Positions 7,155-14,514 of a DNA stretch of 64,000 nt are shown one piece after another. Within the stretch, counting starts at the first letter, position 1. Each line of letters begins with the position of its first letter. Under the pieces are notes generated by a model. That model did not search any database. It worked only from the letters and a program-made list of their open reading frames with translations, and had not been told where the DNA came from. This DNA is from DASQFQ01 sp038238015 (GTDB lineage Bacteria; Actinomycetota; Thermoleophilia; Solirubrobacterales; Solirubrobacteraceae). A program made the position numbers and the translations under genes. The stretch covers positions 1 to 64,000 of the forward strand of contig JBBRYA010000001.1 in assembly GCA_038238015.1 (NCBI GenBank), read 5' to 3'.

Positions 7155-8354
7155 GTGCCCCGCCGCCGCCGCTCGCCGCTGCCCCTGCTGCTCCTGCTCG
7201 TCCCCGTCCTGCTGCTGGCCGGGATCTGGCTCGGCGGCCATCCGTCCGTGCTGCCCGGGCCGGTCCGCAACGCGTTCGTCAAGGACACCAGCGGGCGCCT
7301 CTACGACGAGGCGGTGGATCGCATCTCCACGGACTACTACCGGCCCGTGAGCCGCGGGCAGCTGCTGGACACCTCGCTCAGCGCGGCGGTTAAGTCCCTG
7401 CACGACCGCTTCTCCAACTACTTCGATCCCAAGGCGTACCGCGGCTTTCAGGACACGACCGAGGGCAAGTTCGAGGGCGTGGGCATGACCGTCGAGCAGG
7501 TGTCCGCGGGGCTGCACGTGCTCACCGTGTTCAAGGGCTCGCCGGCCGCCAAGGGCGGCCTGCGCCCGGGCGACACGATCACCGCGGTCAACGGCCGCAC
7601 GATCAAGGGCGCGAGCTCCGAGCAGGCGACGACGATGATCAAGGGCCGCGCCGGCACCGCGGTGCGTCTCACCCTGAAGACCGGCAAGCGCTCGCGCGAC
7701 GTGCGGCTGCGCCGCGCGCGCGTCGACGTGCCGGTGGTCGAATCCGAGCTGGCCAAGGCGCCGAACGGGGCCGAGATCGCCCACGTCAGCCTCTCGAGCT
7801 TCACCTCGGGCGCTCACGGCGAGGTCGACCAGGCCGTGCGCGGGCTGCTCAAGCGCGGCGCCAAGGGCGTCGTGCTCGACCTGCGCGACAACGGCGGCGG
7901 CCTGCTCAACGAGGCGGTGCTGATCTCCTCGATCTTCATCCCCGAAGGCCGGATCGTCAGCACCAAGGGTCGCTCGCAACCCGAGCACGTCTTCCAGGCG
8001 ACGGGTCACTCGATCTCCGCGAACGTCCCCATCGTGGTGCTGGTCAACGGCGAGTCCGCCTCGGCGTCGGAGATCGTCACCGGCGCGCTGCAGGACCGCG
8101 GTCGCGCCAAGGTGGTGGGGACGCGCACGTTCGGCAAGGGCGTCTTTCAGCAGATCCAGCAGCTCTCAAACGGCGGCGCGCTCGACCTCACCGTGGGCGA
8201 GTACTTCACCCCCAAGGGGCGCAACCTCGGCGGCGGCGGCCCCAAGCGGGGCGCCGGCATCACTCCCGACGTCAAGGTCAAGGACGACCGCGCCACCAAG
8301 CGCGACGAGGCCCTCACCGTCGCACTGCGCACCGTGACGCGCGCGAAGGCGTGA
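7155..8354 (+). CDS. S41 family C-terminal processing protease with PDZ domain (CtpA/CtpB-like)
   Basis: 399 residues from a GTG at 7155. A hydrophobic N-terminal segment (residues 8-27) acts as signal or anchor, so the enzyme works outside the membrane. The order is a tail-specific-protease N-domain (SLHDRFSNYFDPKAY), a PDZ domain (about 95-175, EGVGMTVEQVSAG ... GGLRPGDTITAVNG) and the S41 core. The catalytic Ser/Lys dyad is S303 in ESASASEI and K328 in RTFGKGVFQ, with the 25-residue spacing of the CtpA family. It probably trims or regulates exported proteins at the division or cell-wall site, given its place directly after ftsEX. Its stop overlaps the GTG of the RNB gene. Confidence 0.93.
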   Translation: MPRRRRSPLPLLLLLVPVLLLAGIWLGGHPSVLPGPVRNAFVKDTSGRLYDEAVDRISTDYYRPVSRGQLLDTSLSAAVKSLHDRFSNYFDPKAYRGFQDTTEGKFEGVGMTVEQVSAGLHVLTVFKGSPAAKGGLRPGDTITAVNGRTIKGASSEQATTMIKGRAGTAVRLTLKTGKRSRDVRLRRARVDVPVVESELAKAPNGAEIAHVSLSSFTSGAHGEVDQAVRGLLKRGAKGVVLDLRDNGGGLLNEAVLISSIFIPEGRIVSTKGRSQPEHVFQATGHSISANVPIVVLVNGESASASEIVTGALQDRGRAKVVGTRTFGKGVFQQIQQLSNGGALDLTVGEYFTPKGRNLGGGGPKRGAGITPDVKVKDDRATKRDEALTVALRTVTRAKA

Positions 8355-10105
8355 GCCGCGCCGCTGCGCCGACGGGCGCTCCCGTCGCGGCACCGGTGGT
8401 CGGCGTGCTCGAGAAGCGCGGGCGCTTCTGGGCCGCCACGCCGTTCTTCGCGCGCGGGCGGCGGCTGACCGTCGACAAGCCCGGGCGCGAGGTCCGCGCC
8501 GGCGACATCGTGCTCGTCTCGCCCTCGGGTCCACGCGCCGGCCATGGCCGCGTGCTGCGCCGGCTCGGGCGCCCCGACGTCGCGCGCGACGTGATCGAGG
8601 CGCTGATGTTCGACCGCGGGCTGCGGCGGCGCTTCGACCCCGCCGTCGAGCGTGCCGCGCGCGCGGCCGCCGAGGCGCCCCCGGGCGGCGAGGGCGCCGC
8701 CCGCCGCGACCTGCGCGATCTGCCGACGTTCACGATCGATCCGCCGAGCGCACGCGACTTCGACGACGCGATCTCCGCCGAGCGACTGCCCGACGGCGCC
8801 GCGCGCGTGTGGGTCCACATCGCCGACGTCGCCGCGCACGTCGCGCCGGGCTCGCCGGTGGATCGCGAGGCCCACCGCCGCGCCACCAGCGTCTACGTCC
8901 CGGGCGCCGTGGAGCCGATGCTCCCCGAGGCGCTCTCCAACCAGGCCTGCTCGCTGATGCCCGGTGCCGACCGCCTCGCGGTCACCGTCGAGCTCGAGTT
9001 CGACGGCGCGCGGCTGCGCCGCAGCGCCTTTCACCGGTCGCTGATCCGCTCCGACGCGCGGCTGGACTACCCGCAGGTCGACCGCGTGTTCGCCGGCGAG
9101 GAGCCGGCGGCCGCGCCCTGGGCCGAGCCGCTCGACGTGGCCCGCGCGGTGTCGGCCGCGCTCGCCGCGGAGCGGGCCCGCAAGGGTGCGCTCGCCGTCG
9201 CGTCGGTCGAGCCGGAGTTCGCCTTCTCCCGCGAGGGCCATGTTCGCGCGCTCGAACCGACCGAGGCGACGGAGTCCCACCGCCTCATCGAGTACCTGAT
9301 GATCGCCGCCAACGAGGCGGTGGCCACGCTGCTGGAGACGCGCAGGCTGCCCGCCCTCTATCGCGTCCACGAGCGCCCGGAGGCCGCGCGCGTCGTCGCC
9401 CTCGCCGAGAAGCTGGCCGCGCTCGAGGTGCCGACCCCGCCGCTGCCCGTCCCGATGTCCCGGCAGCAGGCCGAGGACGCCGTGGGGGAGATCTCCCACA
9501 TGGTGGCCGCGCACGTGCGGCGCACCGGGCGCGGGCGCGCAGCGCTGACCTCGCTCGTGCTGCGCTCGCTCAAGCAGGCCTACTACTCGCCGGTCAACCT
9601 CGGGCACGCCGGGCTGCGCTCACCGCGCTACTGCCACTTCACCTCCCCGATCCGGCGCTACCCCGACCTCGTCTGCCACCGCGCGCTGCTCGCCGCGCTC
9701 GGCGCCGGGGAGGACCCGCCGCCGGCCGCGGGGATGGCCGACGTGGGCGAGTGGTGCTCAAAGCGCGAGCGCGATGCGATGTCGATCGAGCGTGCCGCCG
9801 ACGACATCGCTCGCTGCTTCCTGCTCGAGGCCGCGCTGCTGGAGCGCGGCTGGCACGCGGAGTGGACGGGCGAGGTGACCGGCCTGATCGGCGCGGGTGC
9901 CTTCGTGGCCTTCGGCGAAGGGTTCGAGGGCATGCTGCCGGTCCGGCGGCTGCGCGGCGACTGGTGGGAGCTCGACGCCACCGAGACGATGCTCGTCGCC
10001 TCGCAGTCGGGCAAGGCGATCCGGCTCGGCGACCCCGTCACCGTGCAGGTCGACCGCGTCGACACGGCCCGTGGCCGCGTGGACCTCTCGCCCGTGCAGC
10101 TATAA
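8351..10105 (+). CDS. rnr: RNase II/RNase R-type 3'-5' exoribonuclease (RNB domain)
   Basis: 584 residues from a GTG overlapping the protease stop. A short N-terminal RNA-binding OB-like segment (about 17-60) precedes the RNB domain, marked by DPPSARDFDDAIS with metal-binding aspartates D130, D136, D138 and D139. Further blocks are HIADVAAHVAPGSPVDREA, MLPEALSNQACSLMPGADRLAVTVELE and the later HAGLRSPRYCHFTSPIRRYPDLVCHRAL. An S1-like domain closes the protein (WTGEVTGLIGAGAFVAFGEGFEGMLPVRRL). It is shorter than E. coli RNase R (about 800), lacking the long N-terminal region and basic tail. Location just before smpB fits RNase R's role in degrading tmRNA-tagged non-stop mRNA. Confidence 0.92.
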   Translation: MSRAAAPTGAPVAAPVVGVLEKRGRFWAATPFFARGRRLTVDKPGREVRAGDIVLVSPSGPRAGHGRVLRRLGRPDVARDVIEALMFDRGLRRRFDPAVERAARAAAEAPPGGEGAARRDLRDLPTFTIDPPSARDFDDAISAERLPDGAARVWVHIADVAAHVAPGSPVDREAHRRATSVYVPGAVEPMLPEALSNQACSLMPGADRLAVTVELEFDGARLRRSAFHRSLIRSDARLDYPQVDRVFAGEEPAAAPWAEPLDVARAVSAALAAERARKGALAVASVEPEFAFSREGHVRALEPTEATESHRLIEYLMIAANEAVATLLETRRLPALYRVHERPEAARVVALAEKLAALEVPTPPLPVPMSRQQAEDAVGEISHMVAAHVRRTGRGRAALTSLVLRSLKQAYYSPVNLGHAGLRSPRYCHFTSPIRRYPDLVCHRALLAALGAGEDPPPAAGMADVGEWCSKRERDAMSIERAADDIARCFLLEAALLERGWHAEWTGEVTGLIGAGAFVAFGEGFEGMLPVRRLRGDWWELDATETMLVASQSGKAIRLGDPVTVQVDRVDTARGRVDLSPVQL

Positions 10106-10114
10106 GAGAAGGCC

Positions 10115-10585
10115 ATGGCCGCGAAGGGAAAGAAGAAGGTCGCGCCCGGCGACGTCGCCACCAACCGCCAGGCGAGCTACCGCTACGAGCTCTCAGACCG
10201 CTGGGAGTGCGGCCTGGTCCTGCAGGGGACCGAGGTCAAGTCGCTGCGCGAGGGCAAGGCCCAGATCAAGGACGGCTACGCCGCGGTGCGCGACGGCGAG
10301 GTCTGGCTCTACAACGTCCACATCCCGCCTTACACCCCCGCCTCGCGCGAGAACCACGAGCCCGAGCGCCCACGCAAGCTGCTCATGCACCGACGCGAGA
10401 TCGACCGGCTGCTCGGCTCGACGCGCGAGAAGGGGCTCACGCTGATCCCGACCCGGCTGTACTTCTCAGACGGCCGCGCGAAAGTCGAGATCGCGCTGGG
10501 GCGCGGCAAGGACGTCGGCGACAAGCGCCAGTCGATCAAGGAGCGCGAGATGAAGCGCGAGATGGAGCGGGCTACACGCCGCTGA
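10115..10585 (+). CDS. smpB: SsrA-binding protein SmpB
   Basis: 156 residues, ATG at 10115 just after a GAGAAGG ribosome site. SmpB binds the tRNA-like end of tmRNA and places it in the A site of stalled ribosomes. Diagnostic segments are NRQASYRYELSDRWECGLVLQGTEVKSLREGKAQIKDGYA in the N-terminal half (shown here by its start and key GTEVKSLR), NVHIPPYTPASRENHEPERPRKLL and the C-terminal GRAKVEIALGRGKDVGDKR. A basic helical tail (SIKEREMKREMERATRR) is the part that probes the empty mRNA channel. The cognate ssrA gene lies 2.9 kb downstream at 13492. The 3' end overlaps the convergent M50 protease gene by 14 bases. Confidence 0.97.
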   Translation: MAAKGKKKVAPGDVATNRQASYRYELSDRWECGLVLQGTEVKSLREGKAQIKDGYAAVRDGEVWLYNVHIPPYTPASRENHEPERPRKLLMHRREIDRLLGSTREKGLTLIPTRLYFSDGRAKVEIALGRGKDVGDKRQSIKEREMKREMERATRR

Positions 10586-11441
10586 GCGTGCGCACCACAT
10601 GGGTCATGTTCATGCCCACGGCGCAGACCGCGATCAGCCCGAGGTAGGTCGCCCCGACCAGGAGCCGTTGCGAGGGCTTGACGCGGTAGTAGGCGGCGTT
10701 GCCCTCTTCGCCCGACTTGCGGTTCTTGAAGCGGTGGTAGCTCTGGTAGCCGCCCAGCAGGACGATCAGGATCAGGACCGGACTGGGGATCACGAACAGC
10801 AGCGCCACCATCACGGCAAAGCCCACGAACCACATCCAGGGCGTCATCGCCGCCATCGCGCGCCCGCCGTCGAGCGGCACGATCGGCGCGAGGTTGAGGA
10901 GGTTGAGGAAGAAGCCGGTGAACGCGAGCGCGCGCCAGAAGTCCGAGTCGGTCGCGCCGATGATCGGCAGGATCGCCAGGCAGCCCAGCGTGCCGAGGAC
11001 CGGGCCGGCCAGGCCGACGCGCGCCTCTGCGACCGCGCTGCCGCCGAGCGAGCGGGCGCCGACGACGGCGCCGAGGAAGGGGATGAACAGCATGCCGCTG
11101 GGCGTGACGCCCTCACGGCGCAGCTGGATGTAGTGACCCATCTCGTGGACGAACAGCAGCACGACGAAGCCCGCGGCGAACTTCCAGCCCCAGATCAGCG
11201 AGTACGCCGCCACCGAGACGAGCATCGAGGCCGAGGTCGTCAGCAGCTTGAGCTTGGGCAGGACGACCAGCAGGAACTTCAGCTTCGCGGCGAACTTGAG
11301 CACCACCGCGCCGGCCACCAGGAGTGGGCCGAAGATGCGCTTGAGCAACGGCTCGCGCCGCTCCTCGTAGGGCGGGCGCGGGGCGGGGGCGGGCGGCTCG
11401 GCGGCGGGCGCCGGAGGCAGCCACTGGGTCTGGGGCTCCAT
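10572..11441 (-). CDS. Site-2 protease-type membrane metallopeptidase (M50)
   Basis: 289 residues. A Pro/Ala-rich cytoplasmic N-terminus (1-30) is followed by at least six hydrophobic segments. The zinc site is HExxH at H99-E100-M-G-H103 inside a membrane helix (FVVLLFVHEMGHYIQLRR), with the third ligand D191 in the conserved PLDGGRAM. Intramembrane proteases of this family release membrane-bound transcription factors or clear signal-peptide remnants. There is no PDZ domain, and the compact form resembles the short M50 group found in many actinobacteria. The ATG at 11441 is the only good start. The 3' end overlaps smpB by 14 bases in tail-to-tail orientation. Confidence 0.9.
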   Translation of the reverse strand: MEPQTQWLPPAPAAEPPAPAPRPPYEERREPLLKRIFGPLLVAGAVVLKFAAKLKFLLVVLPKLKLLTTSASMLVSVAAYSLIWGWKFAAGFVVLLFVHEMGHYIQLRREGVTPSGMLFIPFLGAVVGARSLGGSAVAEARVGLAGPVLGTLGCLAILPIIGATDSDFWRALAFTGFFLNLLNLAPIVPLDGGRAMAAMTPWMWFVGFAVMVALLFVIPSPVLILIVLLGGYQSYHRFKNRKSGEEGNAAYYRVKPSQRLLVGATYLGLIAVCAVGMNMTHVVRTLSGV

Positions 11442-11514
11442 CGAGATTCAGTGTGGCAGGGGTATCTAAGGGTGGCTTTTGCGCGCAGAATGCGAACTCT
11501 TCATCGGCAGCATC

Positions 11515-11543
11515 TTGCGTTCGGAGGAGGCTCTCCCTAACTT
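11515..11543 (+). promoter_or_regulatory. Candidate promoter for the structured RNA / VOC gene
   Basis: TTGCGT (11515-11520) and TAACTT (11538-11543) lie exactly 17 bases apart, matching a sigma-A type -35/-10 pair with the key TTG, TA and final T positions. A start site about seven bases past the -10 falls at 11550, the first paired base of the rod-shaped RNA. The exact coincidence of promoter spacing and stem start supports it; it is untested. Confidence 0.5.
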
Positions 11544-11549
11544 CCTCGC

Positions 11550-11674
11550 CAGACGCGAAGGTCGTAGCTGCAGAGAGCGAGGCTTGGGGACGAAAGGCCC
11601 GCCGCCCTGATAGTCGAAACGCTTCGGCGTATCGACAGGAGGGCGCCCCGAGCAGCTCCCTTCGCGTCTGTTTT
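11550..11674 (+). ncRNA. Candidate rod-shaped structured RNA (small RNA or attenuating leader)
   Basis: The segment folds on itself almost completely. Closing stem: CAGACGCGAAGG (11550-11561) with CCTTCGCGTCTG (11659-11670), 12 perfect pairs. Then GAGC 11575-11578 with 11655-11658; GCTTGGGG 11582-11589 with CCCCGAGC 11646-11653; CGCCCT 11603-11608 with 11640-11645; and a hairpin GTCGAAACGC-TTCG-GCGTATCGAC (11613-11636, one mismatch, UUCG tetraloop). Nearly all unpaired bases are on the 5' side, in two 13-base bulges. TTTT follows the closing stem at 11671-11674, and a promoter-like pair ends seven bases before it. The glyoxalase-fold gene starts at 11689, so this is either a free small RNA or a leader with terminator. 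It does not match tmRNA, SRP RNA, RNase P or a riboswitch class I recognise; a 6S-like role is possible only by shape. Confidence 0.6.
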
Positions 11675-11688
11675 GCGTTAATGGGCAC

Positions 11689-12057
11689 ATGCCGATTGAC
11701 GCTCTCGACCACGTGCAGGTCGCGGCCCCGCCGGGCTGCGAGGCCGAGGCGCGGCGCTTCTACGGCGGGCTGCTCGGCCTCCGCGAGCTCGAGGTGCCCG
11801 AGGGCCTGCGGTCGGGCGGCGGCGCGTGGTTCGCCGCCGGCGCGTCGGAGCTGCACGTCGGGGTCACGGAGGCGTTCGGCCCGTCGCTGAAGGGCCACCC
11901 GGGATTCCGCGTCGACGGCGTCGCCGAGCTCCAGCGCCTGGCGGCGGTGCTCGAGCAGGCGGGCGCGGAGGTGCGCTGGGACACGCGCCTGACCGACCGC
12001 ACCCGCTTCTATACCGACGACCCGTGGGGCAACCGGGTCGAGCTGCTCAGCTACTGA
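11689..12057 (+). CDS. Glyoxalase/bleomycin-resistance (VOC) family protein
   Basis: 122 residues, ATG at 11689. One full vicinal-oxygen-chelate domain is seen. IDALDHVQVAAPPGCEAEARRFYGGLLGLRELEVPEG is the N-terminal beta-alpha-beta unit (key H8 in DHVQV). HPGFRVDGVAELQRLAAVLEQAG starts the second unit, and FYTDDPWGNRVELLS ends with the usual glutamate metal ligand. Family members bind a divalent metal and act on small molecules, or simply bind antibiotics; substrate cannot be told. It lies 14 bases downstream of the structured RNA's T-run and has no clear ribosome site, so its expression may depend on that RNA. Confidence 0.85.
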   Translation: MPIDALDHVQVAAPPGCEAEARRFYGGLLGLRELEVPEGLRSGGGAWFAAGASELHVGVTEAFGPSLKGHPGFRVDGVAELQRLAAVLEQAGAEVRWDTRLTDRTRFYTDDPWGNRVELLSY

Positions 12058-12064
12058 CCGTCGG

Positions 12065-13438
12065 TCACTCGTCCTCCTCGTAAGCCTCCATCAGTTTCAG
12101 CCAGATCTCGCTGCGGGTGGGGAACGAGGGGACCGCGTGGCGCAGGCGCGCCATCGGCACCTCGCCGACGATGGCGATCGTGGCCGCCTGCAGGAAGTCG
12201 GCGACCTCCGCCCCGGTGATCGTCGCTCCCACGATCAGCTCACGCTCGCGGTCGACGAGGATCTGCGCCGTCCCCTCGGCGTTGCGCCCGTAGAACGAGC
12301 CGCCCGCGTTGCCCGACGTGGAGACCTCGAGTGCCCGCACCTTCAGCCCGGCCTCCTCGGCCGAGGCCGTCGTGTGGCCTACGGCGGCGACCTGCGGGTC
12401 GGTGAAGATGACACGGGGCGACTGGCGGCCGTCGGCACCGTGCCGCACCGCGGTGTCCTCGCCCTGGATGTGGTTGGCGACGATCCACGCCTGGTACTTG
12501 CCCATGTGCGTGTAGAGCGCCCGGCCGTTGACGTCGCCGATCGCGTAGAGCCATGGATGCCCGGCGACCTGCAGGTGCTCGTCGACCTCCACGAAGCCCT
12601 TGGGCTCGAGGCCGATCGAGTCGAGCCCGAGATCGCTGGTGTTGGGCGTGCGCCCCAGGGCGGAGATGAGCTGGCCGCACTCAACCGTCGAGTCGTCGTC
12701 GAGGGTAACGACGAGCCCGCTGTCGCGCTGCTCAACGCGCTCGACCCGGCGCCCGGTGCGGATGTCGACGCCGAGCTCGCCGAGCGCGGTCGTCACCTGG
12801 TCGCACGCGAACTGCTCCTCTGAGGGCAGCAGCCGCCGGTCGCCCTCCACGAGCGTGACCTGCGCGCCGAGCGACTGGTAGGCCTGCGACAGCTCCGAGC
12901 CGACGACGCCGCCGCCCATGACCACGATCTTCTCGGGGACCTGCTTGGCCGTGGTGGCCTCGCGGTTGGTCCAGGCGCCTGAATCCTTCAGCCCCTCGAT
13001 CGGCGGCATCGAGGCGGTTGAGCCGGCGTCGAGGATGACCGCCCGGCGCGCCTCGAGCTCCTCGTCGCCGACCTTGACGCGCTGCTCGCCGGCGAGCACG
13101 CCGTGGCCGCGGAAGAGCGTGATCCCGCGCTCCTCGAGCCACGGGAGCTGGCTGGAGTCGTCGAGGTCGTGGATGATCTCGTCGCGCCGGTCGAGCACGG
13201 CTTGGACGTCGAGGTCGCCGGAGGCGGCCTCCGCGGCGCCGGGGATCCGCCGCAGCTCGCGCAGCACCTCGGCCGGGCGCAGCAGCGCCTTGGACGGCAT
13301 GCAGGCGTAGAAGGAGCACTCGCCGCCGATCAGGTGCTGCTCGACGATCGCCACCTCCAGCCCCGCGTCGGCCAGCCGCCCCGCGGCCACCTCGCCGGCG
13401 GGCCCCGCGCCGATCACCACCACGTCGAAGCTCTGCAT
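12065..13438 (-). CDS. FAD-dependent pyridine nucleotide-disulfide oxidoreductase (dihydrolipoyl dehydrogenase/mercuric reductase-like)
   Basis: 457 residues. FAD-binding GAGPAGEVAAGRLADAG (residues 10-26); redox motif GGECSFYACMPSK with C41 and C46 (C-x4-C, K50). A second Rossmann segment for NAD(P)H (VVMGGGVVGSELSQAYQSLGAQVTLVE) lies in the middle, and the second FAD contact is YAIGDVNGRALYTHMGKYQA. The C-terminal interface reads LRHAVPSFPTRSE instead of the HxHPxxxE of true lipoamide dehydrogenase or glutathione reductase, so the usual His/Glu acid-base pair is altered. No 2-oxoacid dehydrogenase gene is near. It is therefore best called a Lpd-like reductase of unknown substrate. It is divergent from ssrA, 53 bases away. 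Confidence 0.88.
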   Translation of the reverse strand: MQSFDVVVIGAGPAGEVAAGRLADAGLEVAIVEQHLIGGECSFYACMPSKALLRPAEVLRELRRIPGAAEAASGDLDVQAVLDRRDEIIHDLDDSSQLPWLEERGITLFRGHGVLAGEQRVKVGDEELEARRAVILDAGSTASMPPIEGLKDSGAWTNREATTAKQVPEKIVVMGGGVVGSELSQAYQSLGAQVTLVEGDRRLLPSEEQFACDQVTTALGELGVDIRTGRRVERVEQRDSGLVVTLDDDSTVECGQLISALGRTPNTSDLGLDSIGLEPKGFVEVDEHLQVAGHPWLYAIGDVNGRALYTHMGKYQAWIVANHIQGEDTAVRHGADGRQSPRVIFTDPQVAAVGHTTASAEEAGLKVRALEVSTSGNAGGSFYGRNAEGTAQILVDRERELIVGATITGAEVADFLQAATIAIVGEVPMARLRHAVPSFPTRSEIWLKLMEAYEEDE

Positions 13439-13466
13439 CGCTCCCCCATCCGCTTGCTTGGGGGCC

Positions 13467-13472
13467 TACAAT
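13467..13472 (+). promoter_or_regulatory. Candidate -10 element of ssrA
   Basis: TACAAT matches the -10 consensus at five of six positions. It would start transcription about 12 bases before the mature tmRNA 5' end at 13492, consistent with a short leader removed by RNase P. No convincing -35 hexamer was found at 16-18 bases upstream. Confidence 0.4.
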
Positions 13473-13491
13473 GGCATGAGCAGTACCCCCC

Positions 13492-13853
13492 GGGGACGAC
13501 AGGCTTCGACGTGGTCGGTTCGTGGGGGTGGTTGCGAGTCAAGGTGTCGGAGGCCTTGTAAAACCCCGGCAAAACAACAAGTGCGAAGTCTCACGACTTC
13601 TCGCTCGCCGCTTAGCCGAAACTAAGCCGTGAGTCCCGGCCCCCGCAGCCTGCGGCGGGAATCGGCCGGGTCAGAAGCAGGCTCAACTTCCGCGAGGCCC
13701 GCCCGCGCCAACCGGAGGGACACCCAAGCGGGCTGGCCACTGCACAACCCCGCCGGCAAGGCGCGTGCAGGGCGAGACAAAGAGCGCCGGCTACGCTCGT
13801 AGACGCCACCCTTTACGCGATTGCGGACGTGGGTTCAATTCCCACCGTCTCCA
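13492..13853 (+). ncRNA. ssrA: Transfer-messenger RNA (tmRNA)
   Basis: 362 bases. The 5' end GGGGACG pairs with CGTCTCC (13846-13852) as a seven-pair acceptor stem. It keeps the G3.U pair that alanyl-tRNA synthetase recognises, with discriminator A at 13853; CCA is not encoded (CTT follows). ACAGGCTTCGAC after the acceptor is the tmRNA D-loop signature, and GGGTTCAATTCCC is the T arm. The tag frame runs from resume codon GGC at 13568 to stop TAG at 13613-13615 and encodes GKTTSAKSHDFSLAA, ending in the LAA proteolysis signal. tmRNA with SmpB (gene at 10115) rescues ribosomes stalled on broken mRNA. The 3' 41 bases are antisense to the convergent HxlR gene. Confidence 0.97.
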
Positions 13854-14493
13854 CTTTGGACCGGGCTCTGCCGAAGAGCGCGCGCAGCGCCGGCAGGTTG
13901 CCTTCGACGGCGATCGCTCCCGCCGACAGGGCGGCGTCAAGGCCGTCCGGGTCGGCGAGCAGGGCGTTGAGCGTCTTGGGGTCGGTGCGGAGTGCGACGT
14001 CGGCGTTGATGGGCTCGCCCTGCTGCACGTCCACTTGGCCATCGGCGGTGCGGACGGTCCAGACACGCTCGTCAAGCTCGACGCGATAGACGGTCGGCGC
14101 CGCCTCGGGGTCCAGCTGGACGGCGCCGCGCAGGAACAGCATCACGGACGTCGCGCTGAGCGTGGGCTGTGGGGGGAGTGGAACGCGAGCGCCCCACTCG
14201 CCCAGGGTGAGCACGATGGGCTCGAGCTCTCGTCCCCAGTCGGTCAGCTCGTACACCGACGAGCCGGCCGGGGGCGGCAGCTTGCGACGGCGGATGACGC
14301 CGCGCGCCTCAAGCTCGCGTAGCCGGTCCGCGACCAGGTTCGAGCTTGCCTTGGGCAATGCGTGGCGCAGGTCGGAGAACCGCTGCGCGCCGAACAGCAG
14401 CTCGCGCACGATCAGCAGAGCCCACCGTTCCCCGACGACGTCGAGCGCGCGCGCTGTGGCGCAGCCATCCCCGTAGCTGCGATTGGTCGGCAT
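13813..14493 (-). CDS. HxlR family transcriptional regulator with C-terminal SCP2-like domain
   Basis: 226 residues. The N-terminal half is a winged helix of the HxlR type: RSYGDGCATARALDVVGERWALLIVRELL, RFSDLRHALPKASSNLVADRLRELEARGVI and YELTDWGRELEPIVLTLGEWG. The C-terminal half (about 130-215) resembles the sterol-carrier/SCP2-like sensor module found in some actinobacterial HxlR proteins (VWTVRTADGQVDVQQGEPINADVALRTDPKTLNALL, ending in AIAVEGNLPALRALFG). It is divergent from a VOC gene and probably controls it through the dyad at 14515-14550. The last 14 codons are antisense to the tRNA-like end of ssrA, giving the telltale GIEPTSAIA; the real C-terminus may be dispensable there. Confidence 0.85.
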   Translation of the reverse strand: MPTNRSYGDGCATARALDVVGERWALLIVRELLFGAQRFSDLRHALPKASSNLVADRLRELEARGVIRRRKLPPPAGSSVYELTDWGRELEPIVLTLGEWGARVPLPPQPTLSATSVMLFLRGAVQLDPEAAPTVYRVELDERVWTVRTADGQVDVQQGEPINADVALRTDPKTLNALLADPDGLDAALSAGAIAVEGNLPALRALFGRARSKVETVGIEPTSAIA

Positions 14494-14514
14494 GCCGTTC
14501 AGTCTAGCCGGGTG

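Noticed and set aside
11550..11674. Calling the rod RNA 6S RNA
   Set aside because: Only the overall hairpin shape agrees; there is no large symmetric central bubble and it is shorter than usual 6S RNA. Left unassigned.
11466..11690. A 74-residue minus-strand open frame in the gap before the M50 gene
   Set aside because: No ribosome site or family resemblance, and the sequence is better explained by the paired structure of the RNA candidate.
13454..13459. TTGCTT as the -35 of ssrA
   Set aside because: Only seven bases separate it from the TACAAT -10, far too few for a functional pair.
13813..13855. Peptide GIEPTSAIA as a conserved protein tail
   Set aside because: It is the known by-product of reading the tRNA-like 3' end of tmRNA backwards, so it carries no evidence of function.
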